DNA from: Arthrinium phaeospermum
Taxonomy: Eukaryota > Ascomycota > Sordariomycetes > Amphisphaeriales > Apiosporaceae
Direction: 5' to 3'
Length of the DNA stretch: 64,000 bases
Assembly: GCA_006503535.1 (NCBI GenBank)
Contig: QYRS01000008.1
Span: forward strand, 2,790,001-2,854,000
The notes under the pieces are model-generated. The model was not told the DNA's origin, did no database searches, and saw only the letters and a list, made by a program, of their open reading frames with translations. The position numbers and the translations under genes are program-made. Shown here one piece after another: positions 1-10,104 of the stretch; position 1 is the stretch's first letter; every line of letters begins with the position of its first letter.

Positions 1-1823
1 TTTGATGTCCCGTTTTGTTAGGTCTTGGAGCCGCAGCCCGGGTAAGTATCGGAATACCTGCTCGAAAATTAGCAGAGGCCTGCTGGAAATACAGAATTTC
101 ACGCCTGGTAGGTCGATATGTTGCTGGAGGAATTCCGCAATGTTTTGATAATCGCCGGCATATTCGTCCAATCCATCGATGAAGAAGCATAGGTTAGCTT
201 TTCTCTGGAGAAGGGCGATTAAGTCTCGAAAAGCCTTTTTAAGCTGTGGCAATGTAAGATCCGGTGGCTTTGGAGGCAACAGCGGCGAATCTGGCGGGAT
301 ATTCCTCTTCGAGAGCAATGCTCTGGCTCTCGTATGATAGGCGTTCCACATATCCGGCAGTATTTGTTCAAGTAAGTCGCGGTGGCGTTGAAAAAGCTGA
401 AACAGGAGGGAGCGTAACATTCCACTGCGACCTTTGGTTCTCCTCTCCGCTACCCCAGAAGAAGAAACTCGAGACCTCGACTGGATGGTCTGTGGACCAC
501 GACTTGAGTGCATCTCGTGTCTTGCTATGATCGCAGAGATACTTCATGAGAGTCGATTTCCCAGAAGCCAGTTTGCCGTTGACCCAGTATATGCCGTTTC
601 CATGGCGAAGCCACGCCACCAGATTGTCCCAAGACCGCTCCGCTGACCGGGGTTCCTGATGCACCCAGCGGAACGTCTGGGTGTGCGCTGCCTCGATGGC
701 ATCCACTCGAGCCATGATCGATGGGAATGACAGTCTTTCCAGTATCTTGTTCTCTGCCATAAGAAACACAACTCTTTCATGGCCAACTGAGTTCCAGAAC
801 GTTCTTCTGGTGCATATTGTTGATGATTGTCTCCCATCAACGATGGCTCGAAAGAACCAACAGCATCGTGTTGAATGCTGGATAAGTTCTCATGTCTTCG
901 CACATTGCCGGTATGCTTTTTCGTCAGCAGCAACTCCTGGATCTGAACGAGCTTTTCCGATTGTTCTTTCAACTGCCCTGCAAAAGAATCCCGCGAGTTC
1001 ATAAACGTGTCAACGATTCGTTGCGTGGTGCTCGAGCTGCAAGGAGGCATCCGACTGTTGGATGGCGACAGTACGAAGCGAACGACTGCCGTGTCGAGTT
1101 TCTGTCAACTAGCCCTCCCAGGACCCCGACCTCAGATGGACGCTGACGTACCGGAATGACACCAGAATCCGAAACTCCATCTCGTCGCGGAGATCACGGA
1201 GGGCTGCGGCCATCTCCTCGATCTCCCGCTTGCTCCATACAGCTTCCAGAGATTTGCGGAAGCTCTCCCCTTCCGAAGTGCCGGAATCTGCTTGCACCCA
1301 TCTTGTCCAGCTGGAGGGGCGGTCGAGAGTTTCAGCTTGTTCAGCCGCTTCGCCAGCTCCTCCGCGAGGCCCACGCACCGCACGCATATCTTATTCAATA
1401 CTCATGGTCGTCGTCGGCGCCATCCAGCGAGACTTGCTCCCTCAAGGGCCGATTCTCGGGTAGCTTTGTACTGAGGCCCTGGGTGAGGCTAAGCAGGTCC
1501 AGCGTGACACCTCGGTGTCGACGCTTCGCCAGCTCCTCCGCGAGGCCCACGCACCGCACGCATATCTTATTCAATACCTCATGGTCGTCGTCGGCGCCAT
1601 CCAGCGAGACTTGCTCCCTCAAGGGCCGATTCTCGGGTAGCTTTGTACTGAGGCCCTGGGTGAGGCTAAGCAGGTCCAGCGTGACCACCTCGGTGTCGAT
1701 AACGGAGCTCAAGGCACCATCTCTCGACTTGTATAACTGGCGCGTATTGGACAGCAGCTTGCCGCCGAAATCAATGAAGGTAATGATGTTGCCTGCTAAC
1801 GAGAGCGCGCTCATCGCGTCCAT
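1..1823 (-). pseudogene. NACHT-type NLR (STAND NTPase), frameshifted, cut by window edge
   Basis: Pieces of one fungal NLR read in order on the minus strand but in several frames. The start is probably the ATG at 1823, giving MDAMSALSLAGN and a helical N-terminal region like those preceding fungal NACHT domains. A piece with KREIEEMAAALRDLRDEME lies near 1170-1230. The NACHT start contains IYWVNGKLASGKSTLMKY, with the Walker A GKLASGKST near 553-581. From about 432 to base 1 a third frame is open and carries the Walker B-like FFIDGLDEYAG and the sensor SSRP. Frames change near 432, near 780, in the 1300s and inside a tandem duplication at 1346-1699, and a stop lies near 1109. Intact relatives are nonself-recognition or programmed-cell-death receptors. 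The ligand-binding repeats would lie left of the window. I infer a dead gene, but the lesions are all small indels, so sequencing error cannot be excluded. Confidence 0.8.
1346..1699. repeat. Tandem duplication (176 + 178 bp) inside the NLR pseudogene
   Basis: Copy 1 (1346-1521) and copy 2 (1522-1699) are nearly identical head to tail. Copy 1 lacks two single C bases: AATACTCATGG against AATACCTCATGG, and GTGACACCTC against GTGACCACCTC. Read on the minus strand, the intact peptide ending in GLAEELAKR comes from copy 2 and then runs into copy 1 out of frame. Neither unit is a multiple of three in effect, so the duplication breaks the gene. Confidence 0.93.
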
Positions 1824-2356
1824 CCTCTTTCTCGTTTCCGGGAATTCCGGGTCGTGGTGCCTGCGGGGGAAGCCGTGATCACCATTACTGGTAGCATCCC
1901 AGCTGACACTGCGCCCCGAACTTACCCACTTTTTGGGGAGATGCTGTGCCGCGGTCGCCAAGACTCCCTGTTCACCCTGTCATTGGTCGATGATAGGTCG
2001 CCTTCGACAGTGTCTCAAGATGGTCGAATCAACCGAAGACTTTGGTGAAGCTCTGGATCATTAGATATACGATTACGGAGACTGATTATCACGCAGACAA
2101 ACAACCAGCCGGGAGCAAATACAGTAGTCAGGGGTAATTCGATTAGAAAGGGGATGAACAAATGAATGAAATGTAAGTTGCAGGACTCGTTGTGATGCCA
2201 GACCACCGTGTGCTGCCTCTATATACCATAATATCATTAAGAAACTCACAGTTCCTGGTGACACTCATAGTTCCCTATTTCCTGCCCAATTTGCAATTGC
2301 ACCTACTCGAGCTCGCGAACTAGCCTCCATCCTCTGCCGCTAATCCCCTCATCTAA
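1824..2356. other. Intergenic spacer
   Basis: No coding region is convincing here. It holds the presumed promoter of the NLR pseudogene (reading left) and the 3' flank of the deaminase gene. The middle part (2040-2330) is AT-richer than the flanks. Confidence 0.6.
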
Positions 2357-3172
2357 TCAGCGCCCGATCCAATACGTCGCCGCAACCCCCTGCCTTACAA
2401 CCGCCTCCGCGACCTCGGCATCCGACATGGTCTCCTGATCGTTCAGCGCGAACCAGGGCGACGCCGAGTCGGGCATGAGGTAGTACATCTGCCCCCGCGC
2501 GACCTCGAGCGAGCTCGCCAGCCTACCCTCGGCGATGAAGTCGGCGGCCCACATGCCGCCCAGCTGGGCCCAGGTCTCGTAGCCCTGCGTCGGGTCATAA
2601 GAAGATGAAGGGGACGACGAGAGATAAAAGACGGGGGTGTAGGTCCGGTCGGAGCGGGGCGTGAACTTGGCCCGGAAGGACGGGGTCGAGGGCAGCTTGC
2701 AGGTCTTGCCCGAGGCCGAGGAGGGGGTGAAGTAGCCCATGCAGCTGGCGCAGGGCTTGGAGGAGAGCAGCAGGGCGTCGACGATGGGATAGGCGCCTGG
2801 GGAGTCGAAGGACTGGTGGTAGGCCAGCAGCATGTTCTCCTCGGCGTGGATCGTAGTCGTGGCCGGGACAGCAGCATCAGCTTGGTTGGGGTTGGTACCA
2901 CTGCGGCTACTTCCACCGCCGCTGGCGGAAGCAGTGGTGGCAGGGACAGTAGCCTCAGAGGACGTGGCGTACGAGGTCCAGATGTCCGTCTCGCCCGCCG
3001 CGAACACCAGGGAAGCGCAGAGGTCCGCGTACTCGGTCGAGCGCAGGCCGGAGCGGACGTACTGGTACAGCGCGATGACGTGACCGAGTTGCTTGTAGCT
3101 TAGCGAGACACTGTGGCCGTGGGCGTCCCGGATGCGGAAGTTGGGGAGGTCGATGAAGAGGAACTGCGGCAT
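2357..3172 (-). CDS. Deaminase-fold protein (cytidine deaminase-like, HAE...PCxxC)
   Basis: Single-exon gene of 271 residues starting MPQFLFIDLPNF, with ATG after AACC. The zinc-binding signature of the cytidine deaminase-like superfamily is complete. H109-A-E111 supplies one ligand and the proton shuttle, and P140-C141-x-x-C144 supplies the two cysteines, 30 residues later. The HAEENMLLAY helix and the hydrophobic strand before the PCASC motif fit the fold. A low-complexity Ala/Thr/Ser/Gly spacer (about residues 70-107) sits directly before the HAE helix and contains a near repeat, ATVPATT and AAVPATT. No signal peptide or membrane segment is seen. I do not recognise a named fungal orthologue. 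The substrate could be a free nucleoside or base, or a nucleic acid. The family call is firm and the substrate is unknown. Its upstream side is empty for more than 2.5 kb. Confidence 0.85.
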   Translation of the reverse strand: MPQFLFIDLPNFRIRDAHGHSVSLSYKQLGHVIALYQYVRSGLRSTEYADLCASLVFAAGETDIWTSYATSSEATVPATTASASGGGSSRSGTNPNQADAAVPATTTIHAEENMLLAYHQSFDSPGAYPIVDALLLSSKPCASCMGYFTPSSASGKTCKLPSTPSFRAKFTPRSDRTYTPVFYLSSSPSSSYDPTQGYETWAQLGGMWAADFIAEGRLASSLEVARGQMYYLMPDSASPWFALNDQETMSDAEVAEAVVRQGVAATYWIGR

Positions 3173-5849
3173 GGTTGGTGATGCTGTTCTGTTTGTTTGC
3201 TCGTGGTTTCTCTTGCTTGATTGATATGCTCGTCCGCTATTGCAGTGGGAGGTGACTTGATGATGTAGGCCAGACTGCTAGGCCAAGGGTTGACCGACCC
3301 CTTATATGTTTCCCAATGTCTTCCAGGTATATGCTGAGCAATACCCAGTCTTTCAGACCGTCGCTATGACGTCTGGTAATCATTGTAGAACCTGATCATG
3401 GCATGTGGAAAGGATCCCCCCGATTGCGTTTCGCGGACCCGCCGCTTCGTTGCTACTGAATATCACCGGTTAAGCCCAAACCTCGGAGAGGAAGGGATTA
3501 ACTATTTGATTTGTTCTCATCTGGCTTACTTGCATCCCGGTCCGCAGTTATCTTCACCTATACCTATCATGACTTACCGTGTATATTTAGAGAGCTGAGC
3601 CTCAGACTAGTGATACAACTCCCACGTGGCCTCAATGCCAGAGATATGTCGACATCTGGGTTAGCTCATAACGTTTCATCATATCATTACTCGGATATCA
3701 AATACAGATGGGATGTTATGTGCATGGCTGGTATAGGGGCAAGGCAAGATGATGCGGCTCGCCTGACTCATCTGTATTTTGAAAACGGCTATTGCAAATA
3801 CTTATTTCGGGGCATGCGTTCAGCCGGTACCGAGCCGTCAGCAAACGCCATAGTCCAGTGGGAGGCTGTCAGCACGAACGCCAAGAACGGTGGCTTAGCA
3901 GTTGACAGCTGGGTTCGGGTTGACATAGGCTATTACCAGAGCCGTTAGATTCAGACCGATATTAGGTTACCGGGACCAGATCTGGCCGTTTCAAGATTGA
4001 CTAAGATTCCAAGGGATTCCAGATGCAGGTGGGCCAATGGGATAACGTAGTCATGGTCTTGGCGTTCGTCTGTGCCCTGACGACGAATGCATCAATCGGC
4101 CAGCTAAACCTCATTTGGCGCATTTCCCCGAGTGAAAACCCTACAGCTCAAAGGTCCCATGCGGATTTCTTGTCTAGTGATGTCTAAACAGGGTCGTTTC
4201 CCAGTCCATGGATGAGCCGGCCCCGCTGCTTGGTACCGGCCAGTAAAAGGTCTGCCGGGACTTTCATGGAAACTCAAACTCCGATTCTGTGCGAATGTGC
4301 CATGGGGGCTCCCCGACGTTGACAGTGGCCTAACCGGCGGCGCATCACCCGACAGAAAAAACCGATCCAAATGACGTTGCTTACGATGGAATTGTTACCC
4401 ATATATGGCCATTTATCCCGAAACGCATAAAAAAGGTACTTTTCCCCTCCATCTACCCCTGTTCAGCCCTATAGCCCTACGGTCAGCACTAGGTCGAGAG
4501 GGCCCTCAATTCCAGCAGCGAGTCATCAGAGGCGACAGTCCTGATGCTTGGAGAATGCTTAGCTGAATTGAGTAAGAGACCTGACGTTATCATGCGAAGT
4601 TCGCACTCGACGAATTCCAGTTTCTCAGTATCCGAGGACCCAAGTCGTCCCTCCCTCCGTTCCTCCCTCCCTGCACCGCTCACCTCACCACCGGGCTCGG
4701 CTTGCAAAGACCGGCTCCCCTCTCGTCAATTCACCAAACCAACTGAAGCCAGGTATGCAGGTGACTTTTGCAGTATCAGAATCTAGTTCGGTGAATCATC
4801 TCTGCAGACAAACCACGCACGGCTCTTCTGACTCTCGTGACCCTAATCCAAAGCGCACCACAATACCCACCCCTCCGCTCTACCAGAGCACGCAAACCAA
4901 ATATCTTGCCGTGCCCTTTCCATGAGCAGTCACGTTCCCCACGTGTCGACCCGTCCCACCCACCCGGAGATTGGGGAGAGACCCCAGGACGGCTCGGGCG
5001 GGCTTCGTCATATGGCCAACGGCTCGATCCCCAAACGCCATTTTTCAACGCTTCACGAGGAGAAACAGTCCATTCCCAAGTTATTGGAGCCAAGAAGGAC
5101 CTCTGTGTTCCCCTGTCCCGCGCCAGATCAGTCACACCGCTCGACGTCCCGCCAAGACATTAAGCATCGGGCGTACACGTGCGCCAGTTACACCAGGGCC
5201 GTTATCTGCGACACGTCAAACTAATGTCTGGTGGACGGATCGATAGACTTACGGACGAGTGTCGGCTGTGGTACAATGGCCGCAAAACGATACAGATCAC
5301 GCAACACAAATCGCTTGCAGAGTGAAGCTAAAGAGAGCTGTTATCTTTATCATCTTCATCAAGGTATCGTGGCTTGGACGAATTCCCGTAGGTTCGGTAA
5401 TGAGACAATTTGAAGTTTCGTTGAACAGAGGGAGTTCGAGGCTGAGACAAAGGGTATACACATCTTCAACTGTGATCGGAGGTAATTAACTTAGGTAGGT
5501 ACACATCGCCGGAACCAATAGGTCTGAGAAAGAAGACATAATCGAGGTCCTAAAATTGAATCTATGGTGATAAAACACTGAGCTACCTGCCAGTCCGGCA
5601 TTCCGTCATCCATATCCGATAATATTTGCGACTTTTTCTGAAGCCGCCCCGAGCATATGAATGTCTTCCAAATATTTCTTGAATCCCTTTCACGGAAACT
5701 TCCGTCGCCATGGACTTTGTCCATTGTACATGGCTAACGTGCCAAACCATCTTCTTACAGCATTCCCTACAGGCATCGAGTCCTTGATTCAACAGGATTC
5801 AGCCCATCTTTGGAGTACTCGACACTGTATCGTACAGTCTTCTGGATAC
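3173..5849. other. Gene-free stretch
   Basis: No recognisable gene. The longest open frame (3511-3948, plus) has no family resemblance, a mixed composition and no promoter-like leader, so I treat it as chance. The left end should contain the deaminase promoter. Confidence 0.55.
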
Positions 5850-6855
5850 CTAACATAGTCCTGTCTTCTGAGAGTATGTACTCTTCAGAGCCCCTCTCCG
5901 GCTTTCGGACGGCGCCCATGGCGATGGGTTCCTGTTGCCCTCCAACCGCCCAGTGACTGCTGCAGTCACTCTTGGCTGGGCGCTGACTGACTTGGCATGG
6001 CTACTGATGTTGGGCGTCCTTCCGGTGGGGTTTCGGGTGTGCGCCGCTGGCATGAGCCTGGGGAACAACATGACATCAGCGGTCGAATCTGGGGTAGGCA
6101 GGCGCAGACAATGCCACGTTCATCTCGATGACGGTCCACATGGTAGAGGCAATGTCGTAGGTCTGGTCGTTTGTGGTTGCCTGCAAGTTGATGGTAGTGA
6201 CGCGAAGACATGAAGTGATCACCGATGAGATCCGTCGCGATGGAAAAGCCGGAATTGGCGAACCAGAACTTGCCATTGTCGATGCAGGTGCCGTCCAAAG
6301 ACTTGTCGTATGTGCGTGGGACAGGGGTACACTGGAAATGGTGACGGTAACCGAAGCGACACAGTAGACGGCGACAATAGTGGTCAGGACGATGCAGAGC
6401 CACCTGAACCACTTGACGTTGCCGAAGATTCGCAGGTACAGCAGGAATCGACGCCTTGGTGAGATTGATGCAAGACTTGTAGGTGATTTGGCACAGCCAG
6501 AAGTACTTGAGAGCTTGCATTCGGTCTTCGGGCGAAAGGGCTTTCATATGGTGCCCGTAGCCGTAAACACAGGCTGCAATCATTAGTCCCCCGGAAGCCA
6601 AGGCGCACACCTATGTATCATGGTCAGGTCCTGAAGGGCGATCGAGAGGCCTGGATCGTCTTCAAATAGGCGAGGCCAAGTAGACTGAGCTTACCAAAGC
6701 GGCCAGGACGGTGTAGTCGTCAGCTCCAACATGTCCCCCGTTTCTCATCCGAGACCAAATCTTATGGCCACCAGAAGTGGACAGGCAATGAGAAACACAC
6801 TGACGGGTACGTAGATGAGGTGGGCATTGCTCTCCGTGGGAGCAGCTGCCGACAT
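5850..6855 (-). pseudogene. Rhodopsin-domain (PTH11-like) seven-helix membrane protein, multiply frameshifted
   Basis: The minus strand carries, in the right order but in shifting frames, a fungal rhodopsin-domain membrane protein. It begins MSAAAPTESNAHLIYVPVS at 6855. The first frame is lost near 6757 at IRF/WSRM (one T too few). A good intron follows (6694-6611, gtaagc...catag), then VCALASGGLMIAACVYGYG and YFWLCQITYKSCINLTKAS. Frames break again near 6446 and near 6337. Around 6220 a transmembrane segment seems deleted between FSIATDLI and TSCLRVTTINLQ. Further breaks lie near 6113 and 6077 before a C-terminal tail ending at 5850. Family members are integral membrane proteins of largely unknown ligand, and some act as receptor-like proteins. 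With at least five lesions and a deletion, loss of function is the best reading. Confidence 0.82.
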
Positions 6856-7846
6856 GCTGGACCGACCGAAATGTCTCGGCAGGCACTGAGAGGGCCTAGG
6901 CGAGACAATGACAGGAGTTCGGGGGTTTATCAGGCATGCAAACCAAGGATGATGGCTACGAGATGTACCGACTAGCTCCAAGCTGTGCTGCAGCGTGGTC
7001 CCAAAGGCTGATGCCGTACCACACTTCGTGACCGCCGACAACTTGAAATGCAGATGATGTACCGGGCCTCGAGAGTGGGCTGTCCAAGGCAGGGAACCAG
7101 ATGGTCAAAACAGGATCTGGAGATCAAAGTACAAAATCTGCGGAATCAGACGTAAGCTGGTAATGGCTGACAAGAAGTTGGGTGTTGTCTGTCTTGTTGC
7201 TTGCATGGGATATTGGGAGTGAAGGCATGGATGGATGAAAGTTGCAACTGTCCAAGAAGAATGCCAAACGTTTTCCGTCGCCCTGTCATTGAATGCAATT
7301 GACAGAAGGTGACGGTTGGAGCAAGAGCCCTCCACCCTGTTCGTGCCTTCCGCTGTTTGGTTTGTCTCCAGATATTGCAGATTGGGGCGGGCACTTTGGA
7401 CTTGGTCGTGGCTGCTGTTTTGGATTGTCACAACCTTAAACATTGATTGAATGCTGAGGACCCTCCTGTCCAGCTGAGTTGAGTCTGTCGTTCCCGCGGC
7501 CAGCTGTTATCCTCTCCATTCAACTGACTCGATCTGTATGTACCTAATTACTGTATGTTGGGTACTTCCGAATTGACGAGCTTTGGGTCTGGTCCCCTGT
7601 TCGGCGATGTTTGCAGTTATCGTGGGTAAGCATGAGTAAGTTCGCCTGTGTCAAATGGCGAGGGCGAAAGAAGGTCGCGTTGTACAACTTTGAGCAAAGA
7701 TGGAAGCCTACATTGCAGTTTCTCCCACATGGTCTCTTCCGAGTGGGATCTATTGTCCAGTCTGATTTGAATCAACCCGCCAACCTGGGATAAATCGTTC
7801 TTATCAACCTTGTGGGTAACCTCATGAAGCTCATCGGTTCATCCGT
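6856..7846. other. Upstream flank of the rhodopsin-domain pseudogene
   Basis: No supported gene. Short open frames on the minus strand (7105-7443) match nothing I recognise. This interval should contain the former promoter of the pseudogene. Confidence 0.5.
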
Positions 7847-8161
7847 TTTTGGCTACTGGGTCTTGATGGCTGAGGCAGACTGTTGCTTTTCTCTCCCTCC
7901 AGGAGACACTTGAGAGATCTGCAAGTCCTGGGTTTTTAGACGCCTCCATCTGTCAGCGCGACTCGGATCGTTGTCGCCATTGGCAATTGTCATTGATGGG
8001 CGGTTTTGGCTACTGGTCTTGATGGCTGAGGCAGACTGTTGCTTTTCTCTCCCTCCAGGAGACACTTGAGAGATCTGCAAGTCCTGGGGATTTTTAGACG
8101 CCTCCATCTGTCAGCGCGACTCGGATCGTTGTCGCCATTGGCAATTGTCATTGATGGGCGG
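7847..8161. repeat. Tandem duplication (157 + 158 bp), non-coding
   Basis: Copy 1 (7847-8003) and copy 2 (8004-8161) both run from TTTTGGCTACTGG to ATTGATGGGCGG. They differ only by tiny indels: GGGTCTT against GGTCTT, and CCTGGGTTTTT against CCTGGGGATTTTT. No gene function is apparent in the unit. Confidence 0.94.
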
Positions 8162-10104
8162 GAAGACGGCATGAAGAGACGCCGGTTGACTAAGTAGGCC
8201 TGCGCTTCACGATGGCGGGGCCGCAAGCTCCGGGTCATTGACCCGCCTGTCCCACAGCTGGAAGAATGTCATTTCTTCTCTTCTCTATCCGCCCCAAGTT
8301 TGATTATGTTGGAGTCAAGACCGCTGTGATCATGATGTGTGTATTATTGATGGAATTAGGTGAGGAATCAATACGGGAAACCGCAGGCGGCTGCAGAGGC
8401 GAGCTGCGACAAACTGCTTGCCAGCCAGGCGATTTTATCGGATGAACAAGCTTTTGGGGGCGGTTTGGGATGCACCCTGAATCATCTGGCATGGCGGGGG
8501 TTTTGAAACAACCCCCCGCCTGACAAGCAAAGGTCTCATTCGAATCCAAGACACCCAATGAGAAATCTACGACTACATTTTCTACAAGTTCGATCTACAA
8601 CCGAGGAAGCGTAGGTGGGAGTTTGTGGGGTGAAGGCGAAGGCGTGCCATGCCGCCATACTGGAAGACCACCATGGCAACACGAAGACAGAAGAATCCAG
8701 GTCTGCAAGGCAAGACTCAAAGATAAGTAAACTGCATCAATTCTCGAGAAAGCCCAATTACCATGAGCGATCTTGGAAACCCCCAGATAAAGTAGGTCCA
8801 GGATTAGGCAGTGCTAGCCACAAATCTTTGGAAGATCTACGCGGGCCGCACAAGTGCCCAGCACCAGTTCCCCACCAACGCTAACACCCGCCTGCCACCC
8901 ACTCTGCATGGAAACAATCCCCCATCATATTACAACCTCATTTTCTCATGGTCATGACTGGGCAGCTTGTTAGCATGCTCTTCAACGACACTTGGTTTAT
9001 AGCATTACGTTCACATTGAAAACGCATTTTACATGCCTAAGGATAACACTGCTGGTAACGGGCAATGTGTCCTCTGCTACCACCCGGGCCACAATCACCG
9101 ACGAAACCAAGTCCAAGACATTCCGCTGTCAGCATCCCTGGCCTGCATTGCCGACGGGAGGCGAAGGGGTGTCTGATTCAGGACCCCATGTCTCGACCGT
9201 TTTCTGGCGTGGCACCTTGTACAAGGGCTTCGGGGTTCGTGTCTTCGGGAGGTATCCTTGGCCTGTATCACGGGTCCACGCCATTCGCCCGCTTAACTGG
9301 AACATGCATTACATGCACCACCGGTCACGTACCAAGCAGGATTGGAAGAATAGGAATGATTGAATTGACAGGGAATCTGGGATCATTAATTATATAGGCA
9401 TCCTTGGACACCGATCTTCGGCTTGCCCCTCAAGTGATCGTGGGCCTATAGTGGTGGGCTTACAGTGAATGCAATGTGAGTCTGGAGTCTGCCAACATTC
9501 AAGCTTCACTTGACAATAGCGACCCCGACCCGTTCAATTGGGACTTCAATTACCATTGACCGTCTGTCTTCTAGCCTTGACCGAATGGTCATAACTTGAA
9601 CTTTAGGAACCTTGGACGGTGAGAAATCAACCATTGGTGTCCGTCACTCTCAAAAGTCCCTTTCGTGAGGCCTTCACACCACGAGCCGATCGCGCCAAAC
9701 CACCACGGCTTCTAAATCTTGTATCTCTTACTGCTGTGCTCAGCTGCTCCTGTGGCTTTCACCCCATCCATCGCACACTCACACAACACCAACATCCTGT
9801 TTCGCACGTGGGCGGCAAGTGAAGAAGCTTGCTCCCCCTTCCGCCAAGGCACCCTCCCGTGGGTTATTGCTTGCCGGCAACGCACGCAACCACGCGCACA
9901 CAGCCCAGTGTGTTACCAACATTCCCCAGGAACACTATTAGTTTCTTGTTCCGCATTGGTTCTCTTGCGCTCCGCTGCTTCGCTTCAGCTCGATCGATCA
10001 TTCGCTGCCCTGCTTCTTGGTATCTGCAGATAACCTTGCTAACTTCCCCATCCATCGCATCATCGCTATCTCGCTCTCGGCTTGCTGCGCTACTGCGATC
10101 AACC
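8162..10104. other. Intergenic region and DAL5-type gene leader
   Basis: No convincing coding region from 8162 to about 9600. The last 400 bases become C/T-rich with CACAACACC and CATCGCATCATC tracts, typical of a fungal 5' leader, and run into the ATG at 10105. Upstream ATGs in frame (9829) exist but their peptide has no family similarity. Confidence 0.5.

Noticed and set aside
3511..3948. 145-codon plus-strand open frame
   Set aside because: No domain, no leader, no codon bias like the true genes, and no homologue that I recognise.
9829..10104. Upstream in-frame extension of the DAL5-type transporter
   Set aside because: The peptide is Leu/Arg/Ser-rich leader translation. The ATG at 10105 has the better context and starts the family-like hydrophilic N-terminus.
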